From positions 1 to 30,474 of IMG/VR virus record IMGVR_UViG_3300019776_000943: a stretch of DNA of 30,474 nt. One strand, written 5' to 3'. Below, in pieces: positions 22,971 to 29,541 of this stretch. The translations under genes and the position numbers were made by a program. The notes below the pieces were generated by a model, which did not search any database, had not been told where the DNA came from, and saw only the letters and a program-made list of their open reading frames with translations. The DNA comes from a virus. The stretch's first letter is position 1; the number at the start of each line of letters is the position of its first letter.

Positions 22971-25517
22971 GTGTATAGGAACGCATCATATAACCCACGA
23001 GAGGGAACTGTATATCTTAGAACTTGGACTGATGACGGTGCAAGAATTGATACAGAGGTTCCTTATACACCATATCTCTTTACAGAACAGAAAGATAGTA
23101 AAGATGCTACTTCTATCTTTAAAACCCCTTTAAAGAAGCATTACTTTAAGAACGGCTTTGAGCGTAATAAATTTGTACAAGAAACTAAGAATCCGAGGTT
23201 GTTTGGTAACTTACCTATTGACCAACAATTCTTAGTAGACAGGTTTAAAGAAGAGGTCCATAAAGCAGAGTTCTCACAATTCCCTCTTAAAGTTTACTTT
23301 ATAGATATTGAAACGTATTCACCAGGTGCTTTCCCTATTCCTAAATTTGCTAAAGACCCGGTCAACCTTATTACGATTTACGATACATTAGACGATAAAA
23401 TCTATACCTGGGGTCTTAGAAATGATTACAAACCAAAACTCTCAAATGTTACATACTACAAATGTAAGACAGAGGATGAAATGTTTGAGAAGTTTGTTAA
23501 CTTCTGGAAGAAAGACCCGCCCGATATTTTGACTGGCTGGAACACTGAGCAGTTCGACGTTCCCTATATTATTAATCGGGCTAAGAATTTGCTTGGCGAA
23601 GACTTTATTCGTCAGTTATCTCCCGTAGGACAAGTACACTATAGAGAGAACTTTGCTAAGTTTGGTAAAGAGATGGGTCGGTGGTACATAACAGGGGTAA
23701 GCTGTTTAGACTACATGGAAATTTATAAGACATATTCTAAAGGAGATCGTGAGTCGTTCTCTTTAAACTATATTTGTGAATACGAACTTGGGGAAGGTAA
23801 ACTCGCTTATAATGCTACATCACTTTCAGGTCTAGCCGATCAGGATTGGGATCAATTTGTTGACTATAATATTCAGGACGTTGATCTATTGCGCAAGCTT
23901 GAAGAAAAGCTTAATTACTTAAAAATTATCCGTTTGCTGTCTTATAAGGGCTGCACTAACTTCGAAAGAGCTCTAGGTAAAGTCTCAATTGTAACAGGAG
24001 CGATGACCCTTCAGGCACAGAAGCAAGGATATGTTATTCCCACATTTAAAAATGAAATAACAAGAGAATCTTTGGAAGGTGGCTATGTACGGGACCCTGA
24101 AAGAGGCCTTAAAGAAGCCATCGTTAGTTTTGACGTTAACTCTCTGTACCCTAATACTATTATTACTCTTAATATTGGGTCTGAAACTAAGCTAGGTAAA
24201 ATAGTTACAGGTGATCCTGAATCAGATAAAGAGGTTGAAATAAGACTTGAGTCAGGCGGTATGTTTAAAGTTACTACCGCAAAACTTAAAAAATTCTTAA
24301 TTGACGAGAACGTTTCATTATCCAAAGCTGGAGTACTATACTCTCAAAAATTTAAAGGTGTTTGTCCTAATTTGATTAATAGCATCTATGACGAACGTGT
24401 TCATGCACGTAATGAAATGCTTAAGCTTAAGAAGACAAAGCAAAAAGATAAAGAAACTATTGGTAAGATTCAGTACTTCGATACACTTCAATATACGTTA
24501 AAGATTCTTCTTAACTCCATTTACGGTACGTTTGCTAACAAACATTCAGCGTTCATGGATATTGATAATGCTTCATCCATTACTTTAACTGGTCAAGCTG
24601 TTGCTAAAGCGGGCGGTGCTATTGTAGATGCTTGGGCTAAAGAGAAGTTTGGCATTACCGAATCTCTTATTATTGCTGGTGATACCGACTCACTATATAC
24701 AACAATACAACCTATCCTTACTAAACTCAATTTACCTCTTGTTAAAGGTGGCTCCATTACACCTGAAGCTCATAAGATCGTTAACGCGATGGAAAAGCAT
24801 CTTAATACTGAGATTATTAACTGGGCTAAGTCTGAGCTTAACTCTGCTGATCCTCGATTTGTTTTTAAACGAGAAGCTATCGCTGATGTAGGCTCTTTTT
24901 TAATGAAGAAACGCTACATTATTCATATCTTAGATGAAGAAGGTGTTCCTACTAATAAATTCAAATATGTAGGTGTTGAATTGGCCCGGTCAACAACTCC
25001 TAAGGAGGTTAAGGCTTTGATTAAAAAAACTATTGATACAGCTTTCTTATCGAAAGATGTTAAAAAGACTAATGAAGTATTTCGTGAAGCTTATGATCAT
25101 TTTAAAAATCTCGATGTATCTGAAGCAGCTTTCCGTAAGGCTGTAAAAGAGCTTGAAAAGTATTCAGGTGGTGCTTCACTTCACAAGTTTAACCTTGGTA
25201 CACCTTGTCATGTTAAGGCAGCTCTGGCTTACAATTTTCTGCTTGAAAAGATGGGCATACAAACTAAGTACGAGTCAATTAATTCTGGTCAAAAGATCAA
25301 ATATTTCTATGCTATGAAAAACCCTTACGGGCTAGATGCTGTAGCGTTTGCTGGGGAGTATCCAAAAGAGTTTCATGAGATTAAAATCGACTACGATAAA
25401 ATGTTCGGTAAAATTGTTGTGCCCCCGATTGAGGCTGTTTACGAAGCCATTGGATGGAGAATTCCTGTAATTGGCAAAGAAGTTCAAACAGATTTATTTG
25501 ATTTATTTGGGGATTGA
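22971..25517 (+). CDS. 43: gp43, family B replicative DNA polymerase
   Basis: An 848-residue polymerase (T4 gp43 has about 900). Proofreading exonuclease motifs are intact: D112-I-E114 (Exo I), F195-D196 in GWNTEQFDVP (Exo II) and YNIQDVD (299-305, Exo III). Polymerase motifs: A, DVNSLYP (388-394); B, NSIYGTFAN (515-523); C, D571-T-D573-S. The C-terminus TDLFDLFGD resembles the clamp-binding tail of T4 gp43 (SLDFLFG), so it should dock on gp45. The GTG start at 22971 has an AGG about 8 bases upstream. It replicates the phage genome with the gp41/gp44/gp45/gp62 proteins, which are outside the window. Confidence 0.97.
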   Translation: MYRNASYNPREGTVYLRTWTDDGARIDTEVPYTPYLFTEQKDSKDATSIFKTPLKKHYFKNGFERNKFVQETKNPRLFGNLPIDQQFLVDRFKEEVHKAEFSQFPLKVYFIDIETYSPGAFPIPKFAKDPVNLITIYDTLDDKIYTWGLRNDYKPKLSNVTYYKCKTEDEMFEKFVNFWKKDPPDILTGWNTEQFDVPYIINRAKNLLGEDFIRQLSPVGQVHYRENFAKFGKEMGRWYITGVSCLDYMEIYKTYSKGDRESFSLNYICEYELGEGKLAYNATSLSGLADQDWDQFVDYNIQDVDLLRKLEEKLNYLKIIRLLSYKGCTNFERALGKVSIVTGAMTLQAQKQGYVIPTFKNEITRESLEGGYVRDPERGLKEAIVSFDVNSLYPNTIITLNIGSETKLGKIVTGDPESDKEVEIRLESGGMFKVTTAKLKKFLIDENVSLSKAGVLYSQKFKGVCPNLINSIYDERVHARNEMLKLKKTKQKDKETIGKIQYFDTLQYTLKILLNSIYGTFANKHSAFMDIDNASSITLTGQAVAKAGGAIVDAWAKEKFGITESLIIAGDTDSLYTTIQPILTKLNLPLVKGGSITPEAHKIVNAMEKHLNTEIINWAKSELNSADPRFVFKREAIADVGSFLMKKRYIIHILDEEGVPTNKFKYVGVELARSTTPKEVKALIKKTIDTAFLSKDVKKTNEVFREAYDHFKNLDVSEAAFRKAVKELEKYSGGASLHKFNLGTPCHVKAALAYNFLLEKMGIQTKYESINSGQKIKYFYAMKNPYGLDAVAFAGEYPKEFHEIKIDYDKMFGKIVVPPIEAVYEAIGWRIPVIGKEVQTDLFDLFGD

Positions 25518-25532
25518 TTTATTATTTTAACT

Positions 25533-26363
25533 ATGCTTATATCACACGAAACACCTGTATCGTTGCTTCCATACTCTTGGGGCTATAATGACTACGACTA
25601 TTGTTTGGTACATCTCTTACCTGAGAACCAAAAGTATAAAGACTTTTACTTTAAATCAGTAGAATACGGACGTAGAGTTTTACTTGATAATTCTATCTTT
25701 GAACTTGGAACTGCTTTTGATCCTGATCAGTTTGCTTATTGGGTTAAAGAGCTTAAACCTTTTGAGTACGTTATTCCTGATGTTCTAGAAGATTCTGCAA
25801 ACACCTGTATTTCTTTAGATAACTTTTTATCAAAATATTCTGATTTACCTGGTCGTAAGATTGGTGTTGTTCAAGGCAAAACTTACCAAGACATCGTTGA
25901 TTGTTATAGATATATTGCGCCGAGAGTTGATAAGATTGCTATCTCATTTGACTACTCTTACTATCTTGATAATTGTGACTGGTCTCAGATTAACGTCCCA
26001 GGCTTTGTTAAAAAGCAGGAAGAGAACAAGTGGTTAAAATACGCTGTTGGTCGGGTTAAGCTTTTAGACGATCTTTATGACGATGATGTATTAAATGTTG
26101 ATAAACCACATCACCTTTTAGGTGCATCTCTTCCTTGGGAGTTTGCATTATATGCTGATAATTACCTTAGCGAATATATTGAAACTATTGATACTTCAAA
26201 CCCGATTGTTGCAGGTATTCTTGGTAAGAGGTACGAGTCTGAATACGGATTATCTGAGAAGTGGTCAGTGAAGCTTGTAGACTTTATTGATGCTGAATTA
26301 ACTGAGCAACAAATCTATGATTCATTCTGGAATGTCACTCAGTTTAGAAAGTTTTGTAAGTGA
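25533..26363 (+). CDS. dpdA: TGT/DpdA-like DNA 7-deazaguanine transglycosylase
   Basis: A 276-residue protein with a divergent tRNA-guanine-transglycosylase pattern: LLDNSIFELG (Asp52, in the place of the TGT active-site DSGGFQ), VIPDVLED (82-87, compare the base-binding PD of TGT), IGVVQGKT (110-117, compare GIVQGG), LLGASLPWE (195-203, compare GGL.VGE) and TIDTSNP (Asp220, a candidate nucleophile). No zinc-binding C-terminal cysteines are present, as in phage DpdA proteins. DpdA swaps guanine in DNA for a 7-deazaguanine. The neighbours on its 3' side are a formyltransferase and QueF, which fit the same pathway. The subfamily cannot be fixed without a search. Its stop overlaps the next GTG start. 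Confidence 0.75.
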   Translation: MLISHETPVSLLPYSWGYNDYDYCLVHLLPENQKYKDFYFKSVEYGRRVLLDNSIFELGTAFDPDQFAYWVKELKPFEYVIPDVLEDSANTCISLDNFLSKYSDLPGRKIGVVQGKTYQDIVDCYRYIAPRVDKIAISFDYSYYLDNCDWSQINVPGFVKKQEENKWLKYAVGRVKLLDDLYDDDVLNVDKPHHLLGASLPWEFALYADNYLSEYIETIDTSNPIVAGILGKRYESEYGLSEKWSVKLVDFIDAELTEQQIYDSFWNVTQFRKFCK

Positions 26364-26902
26364 GTAGACCTTGGGTAACTTTGTTTAGTCAAACCGGCTC
26401 TGAGATATACAATATCTCAAAAAAGATTAATCGTGTACCTGATGTCATTATTACCAATAAACCTAAGGATAGGTTTTTAGAAATTAAACCTGAACTATTT
26501 GATGAATATAGTGACCGTTTTGTTTGGTTGCCTAAAAAACCAACAGTAGAAGAATATATCGAAGCTATTCCGTTTGGTTCATTTGTCACTCTTCATGGTT
26601 GGTTAAGAATTATTCCGCTTGAAGTTTGTGAAGCGTATGAAATTTATAATTTACATCCTGCACCAATTCATTTAGAAGGATACGACAAATATAAAGGAAA
26701 AGACCCTCAGGTTAGAATCTTTGAAGATAAAGCAAAATATTCCGGAAATGTTATTCATAAATGTATTCCGGAGTTAGATGCCGGTGAAATAATAGCTAGA
26801 AATAACTTTAATGTTAGAGGTTTAGATCTTGATACAATCTTTAAAATAACTCATGAAGCAGCTACAGAACTCTGGTGTAGCTTTTTGCAAAGTAGGGTAT
26901 AA
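26360..26902 (+). CDS. Formyltransferase, candidate dPreQ1 N-formyltransferase (DpdN-like)
   Basis: A 180-residue formyltransferase-fold protein of the PurN/Fmt superfamily. The catalytic triad is visible: Asn97 and His99 (NLHPAP) and Asp140 (ELDAGEII), with the VIHKC segment before it as in PurN (SGxTVH). It would use 10-formyl-tetrahydrofolate. Start is GTG 26360, overlapping the TGA of the transglycosylase gene (GTGA), so the two proteins are probably made together. A purine-synthesis role is less likely given the neighbours. A family of phage formyltransferases acting on the aminomethyl group of preQ1 in DNA (DpdN) has been predicted, and this gene fits that role. The specific substrate is inference. 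Confidence 0.72.
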   Translation: MSRPWVTLFSQTGSEIYNISKKINRVPDVIITNKPKDRFLEIKPELFDEYSDRFVWLPKKPTVEEYIEAIPFGSFVTLHGWLRIIPLEVCEAYEIYNLHPAPIHLEGYDKYKGKDPQVRIFEDKAKYSGNVIHKCIPELDAGEIIARNNFNVRGLDLDTIFKITHEAATELWCSFLQSRV

Positions 26903-26913
26903 TATAGATAGTT

Positions 26914-27462
26914 ATGAGAGTATCGTTTACAGGCGCGCAGAGTACTGGTAAGACTACATTACTGAATAAATGTAAAGAAATCTACAAAGATTATAAATTT
27001 GTAGACGAAGTTACTCGTTATGTTCGCCGGACATACGATGTAAAGATTAATGAGATAGGTGGCACAGAGACTCAGCTATACATTTTGGCTGAGCATATTA
27101 AGAATCATATGAGACCTGAAGAAAATTTAATGCTCGATAGATGTATTTTAGACGGATATGTTTATACAAAATATCAAGTAATGAATGGTAAGGTAAAAGA
27201 GGATGTATTGCATGCATTCAATAGTGTATTTACTTTACTATTTGATAAATTAGATTATGTTTTTTACACTGATCCGTTAGATGTAAAGCTCGTAGATGAT
27301 GGTGAGAGGAGTGTAGACTTTAAATTTAGAGACACTATAATCAATATATTTGAAGATGTTATTACATATAAAATGTCTTCTAAAAATAGAGAAAAAATAA
27401 TTAAGCTTCGTGGTACGGTTGAAGAGAGAATGAAAACAATTGACAAATATTTAAAACAATGA
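26914..27462 (+). CDS. NadR-like P-loop kinase/ATPase
   Basis: A 182-residue P-loop protein. Walker A is GAQSTGKTT (7-15). The segment FVDEVTRYVRR and a Walker-B-like LMLDRCILDGYVY (about 73-85) follow, then a FYTDP nucleotide-kinase strand. This is the pattern of the NadR C-terminal (AAA_28) kinase domain, which phosphorylates nicotinamide riboside. It sits between the formyltransferase and QueF genes, so a role on a nucleoside in the modification pathway is possible. So is NAD salvage together with the HxGH nucleotidyltransferase at the left edge. A perfect TATAAT (26898-26903) lies just upstream but without a good -35. The stop overlaps the queF start by 4 bases. Confidence 0.75.
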   Translation: MRVSFTGAQSTGKTTLLNKCKEIYKDYKFVDEVTRYVRRTYDVKINEIGGTETQLYILAEHIKNHMRPEENLMLDRCILDGYVYTKYQVMNGKVKEDVLHAFNSVFTLLFDKLDYVFYTDPLDVKLVDDGERSVDFKFRDTIINIFEDVITYKMSSKNREKIIKLRGTVEERMKTIDKYLKQ

Positions 27463-28403
27463 GTACAAACCTAAACGACATCGCTTCTAAATCCTTAGGC
27501 TCTTCAGCCTCTTATGCTGTTTATACTGATAAACATGATGCATCACTTCTTAACCCTATGCCCCGAGAACTAGCCCGGGAGGGTTGGGGTATTAAAGGAA
27601 ATGAGTTTGTAGGGTATGACACCTGGCATTGTCATGAAGCTACTTTTCTTCTTAATAGCGGCGCACCGATTGCTGGTACTTTAAAGTACACCTATTCTTC
27701 TGACTCAAAATATATGGTTGAGTCTAAGTCTGCTAAACTTTATCTCAACACTTTTGATATGTGTAAGATGGGTGGTTCCTTAGAAGAAGCTATTCTCAAT
27801 TACGAACTTCAAGTTAAAACAGACTTGGAGAAGGTTTTAGAGACTGGAGTTGATGTTAAATTTTTTAAATCCGGAGACGATATTAACGAAATCTTCCCTA
27901 TGTCGGGCTATATTGATCTTCAATCTTTTTTAGGTAAAGATTTAGAAAGTATTGAAATTACTGACTATAGTGCAGAGAAAAATCATCTTGAGTTTCAAAG
28001 TGCTAATTATTCTGGTTTTGGTTATAATGTAAAAGAAAATAAAGCGTTATATGCAAATCGATTCTTTACAAACGCTTTAAGGTCACGTTGTCGCCATACA
28101 AAGCAAAAAGATACTGGAGCAGCTTATATCTCTATTAATACATTAGGTTGTGTTGTTAAACCTGAATCAATCTTTAAGCAAGTTGTTTCATTGAGAGAGG
28201 TTAATGAGTTCCATGAATTCTGTGCTGAAAAGCTTTACACTGAAATTATGAAGTGCCCAGAGGTTGATTCCTGCTGTGTAACACTTTTATATTCCCGGCG
28301 CGGTTCTTTGGATATTAATCCAACAAGAGCTACTTCGTTTGATATGCTACCTCCAGTACTTATTAATCCGAAATATTACACTAAAAAAGCAATGGGTCAG
28401 TAG
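27459..28403 (+). CDS. queF: QueF-like NADPH-dependent preQ0 reductase
   Basis: A 314-residue protein matching the two-domain (E. coli-type) QueF along its length: YDTWHCHE (53-60), ESKSAKLYLNTF (88-99, the QueF signature), active-site Cys211 and Asp218 (SRCRHTKQKD), NEFHE with His252 and Glu253, and RRGSLDINP (280-288). All four catalytic residues of E. coli QueF (Cys190, Asp197, His229, Glu230) have counterparts with the same spacing. It reduces 7-cyano-7-deazaguanine to preQ1 with NADPH. In phages this supplies preQ1 for DNA. No preQ0 synthesis genes (FolE, QueD, QueE, QueC) are in the window, so preQ0 must come from the host or from genes elsewhere. Confidence 0.93.
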   Translation: MSTNLNDIASKSLGSSASYAVYTDKHDASLLNPMPRELAREGWGIKGNEFVGYDTWHCHEATFLLNSGAPIAGTLKYTYSSDSKYMVESKSAKLYLNTFDMCKMGGSLEEAILNYELQVKTDLEKVLETGVDVKFFKSGDDINEIFPMSGYIDLQSFLGKDLESIEITDYSAEKNHLEFQSANYSGFGYNVKENKALYANRFFTNALRSRCRHTKQKDTGAAYISINTLGCVVKPESIFKQVVSLREVNEFHEFCAEKLYTEIMKCPEVDSCCVTLLYSRRGSLDINPTRATSFDMLPPVLINPKYYTKKAMGQ

Positions 28404-28438
28404 ATTTTTATAAACAACTAACTTAATATATTAAACTT

Positions 28439-28807
28439 ATGGAACAAAACAAAATCGTAGTATTCTTCGACACAGTCGGTAGAACAATCTTAGGCGAAAA
28501 ATTAGAAGACAAAACAACTAAAGATATTCTTGCAATTAAGAATCCTGCAGTTGTTCATATCATGCCTAACCAGCAAACAGGCCAACTTCAGCTTCAAATC
28601 CTTCCTTTATTCTTCAAAGAGTTTCTAGCTGAAAAAGATGCCGGTACTGTTTGGAGTTACAACCGTGCCAATATTACTGAAGCTGTTGACGTAACTTTTG
28701 ACTTCAAACTTGAAGCTCAATACCGTCAAATTTTTGCTAACGTTCCAGCCCCTGCACCTCAGCAGCCACAAGGTTCGCCAGAAGTTATTCGTTTGTTCGA
28801 TGAATAG
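28439..28807 (+). CDS. Small hypothetical phage protein, acidic C-terminus
   Basis: A 122-residue protein I cannot name. The first 95 residues look like a mixed alpha/beta domain (IVVFFDTVGRTILGEKL, then AVVHIMP and LQLQILPLFFKEFL). A Pro/Ala/Gln linker (about 100-113) then leads to a short acidic tail EVIRLFDE. The folded domain, linker and short hydrophobic-acidic tail resemble phage proteins that dock on the sliding clamp through a terminal peptide, but this is only a shape argument. The start ATG follows an AT-rich TAATATATTAAA stretch. A terminator-like hairpin lies 15 bases past the stop. Confidence 0.6.
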   Translation: MEQNKIVVFFDTVGRTILGEKLEDKTTKDILAIKNPAVVHIMPNQQTGQLQLQILPLFFKEFLAEKDAGTVWSYNRANITEAVDVTFDFKLEAQYRQIFANVPAPAPQQPQGSPEVIRLFDE

Positions 28808-29451
28808 TTAGTATATCTTTTTAGAAGTATTTTACTTCTATTTTTAACTATACTACAAATAGGGTCAATAGTACAACCTAAAACTTTGCTAGCTTCTGTT
28901 GCAGAGCTGAATTGTAAAATTTTACCTGTTTGAGTATCGAATAACTTTACTTTTAAACTATGAGATGGTTTGCAGCCTTTTTTAGCTTTACTGATAGCTA
29001 AACAATGCTCTAAACTCTTTTTAACACCTTTCATAGCTTTACTAACACCTATACCTCTACGTTTTATAAGCTCTTTAGAAGGTTTTGGGTACTTTTTACC
29101 TAAATTAGCTCCGCCATTGCCACCTGTACCTTGTAGTTTAATATTATAACCATTCTTAATAGTATTAAATTTTTTAATATAAAACTCCTCTCTTTCTCGA
29201 CAATCTTGAACTTTTGTGTTTATTACATCTAGTACCTCGAAAACAAAATTCTTTATACCGTATTTGTTAATAGCATTTAAAAGTTTTTTATTGTAATAGG
29301 TATGTTTATGTTTTGCATATTGATTATATCTGACCCAAAAACCTTTACCACATTTACGAAATGTACTTCCAATATAAATTTTGTTATTTAGTAAATTTTT
29401 AATTTGATAAACACCGTTATTGTATCTATAATTTTTATTAATAAATTGCAT
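28759..29451 (-). CDS. GIY-YIG homing endonuclease with NUMOD-type tail
   Basis: A 230-residue protein. The GIY-YIG nuclease domain starts at GVY (13-15) and YIG (26-28), with Arg41 in the expected helix and Glu89 (REEFYIKKFNT) as the catalytic Glu. A KKGC/SKAMKG-type NUMOD3 region (about 115-160) and a NUMOD1-like helix-turn-helix (about 168-205, LFDTQTGKILQFSSATEASKVLG) follow, the DNA-reading parts of free-standing and intron homing endonucleases. It runs against the flanking plus-strand genes and its last 16 codons overlap the end of the 122-residue gene. The start is preceded by ATAAATAATA, one base from the left operon's box. It is probably a selfish insertion between that gene and uvsX. 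Confidence 0.88.
   Translation of the reverse strand: MQFINKNYRYNNGVYQIKNLLNNKIYIGSTFRKCGKGFWVRYNQYAKHKHTYYNKKLLNAINKYGIKNFVFEVLDVINTKVQDCREREEFYIKKFNTIKNGYNIKLQGTGGNGGANLGKKYPKPSKELIKRRGIGVSKAMKGVKKSLEHCLAISKAKKGCKPSHSLKVKLFDTQTGKILQFSSATEASKVLGCTIDPICSIVKNRSKILLKRYTNYSSNKRITSGEPCGC
28822..28845 (+). terminator. Rho-independent-type terminator hairpin
   Basis: A perfect 8-base stem TAGAAGTA / TACTTCTA (28822-28829 and 28833-28840) with a 3-base TTT loop is followed directly by TTTTT. It is 15 bases after the stop of the preceding gene and oriented to end plus-strand transcription. The stem is AT-rich, so it may be weak. It lies inside the 3' coding end of the convergent endonuclease gene. 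Confidence 0.6.
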
Positions 29452-29453
29452 AA

Positions 29454-29463
29454 TATTATTTAT
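29454..29463 (-). promoter_or_regulatory. ATAAATAATA, variant of the TTAAATAATA box
   Basis: Ten bases, two bases upstream of the ATG of the homing endonuclease, matching the operon box at 9 of 10 positions. It is closer to the T4 late consensus TATAAATA than the others. Late expression of the endonuclease is a possible reading. Confidence 0.35.
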
Positions 29464-29495
29464 TCTACTGCGAATAGTTTTTTAACTTCAGGCTT

Positions 29496-29503
29496 AATAA
29501 ATA
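29496..29503 (+). promoter_or_regulatory. Possible T4-type late promoter box before uvsX
   Basis: AATAAATA matches TATAAATA at 7 of 8 positions and lies 38 bases upstream of the uvsX ATG, which is a normal leader distance. In AT-rich DNA such a match can occur by chance, and uvsX is normally early or middle in T4. Confidence 0.22.
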
Positions 29504-29541
29504 TAAGTTGCAATACCAAAACTTTCATTCATTATTGATAT

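Noticed and set aside
26898-26903. Perfect TATAAT as a promoter for the kinase gene
   Set aside because: No acceptable -35 or MotA-like box at the right distance, and it overlaps the stop of the preceding gene in an otherwise coupled cassette.
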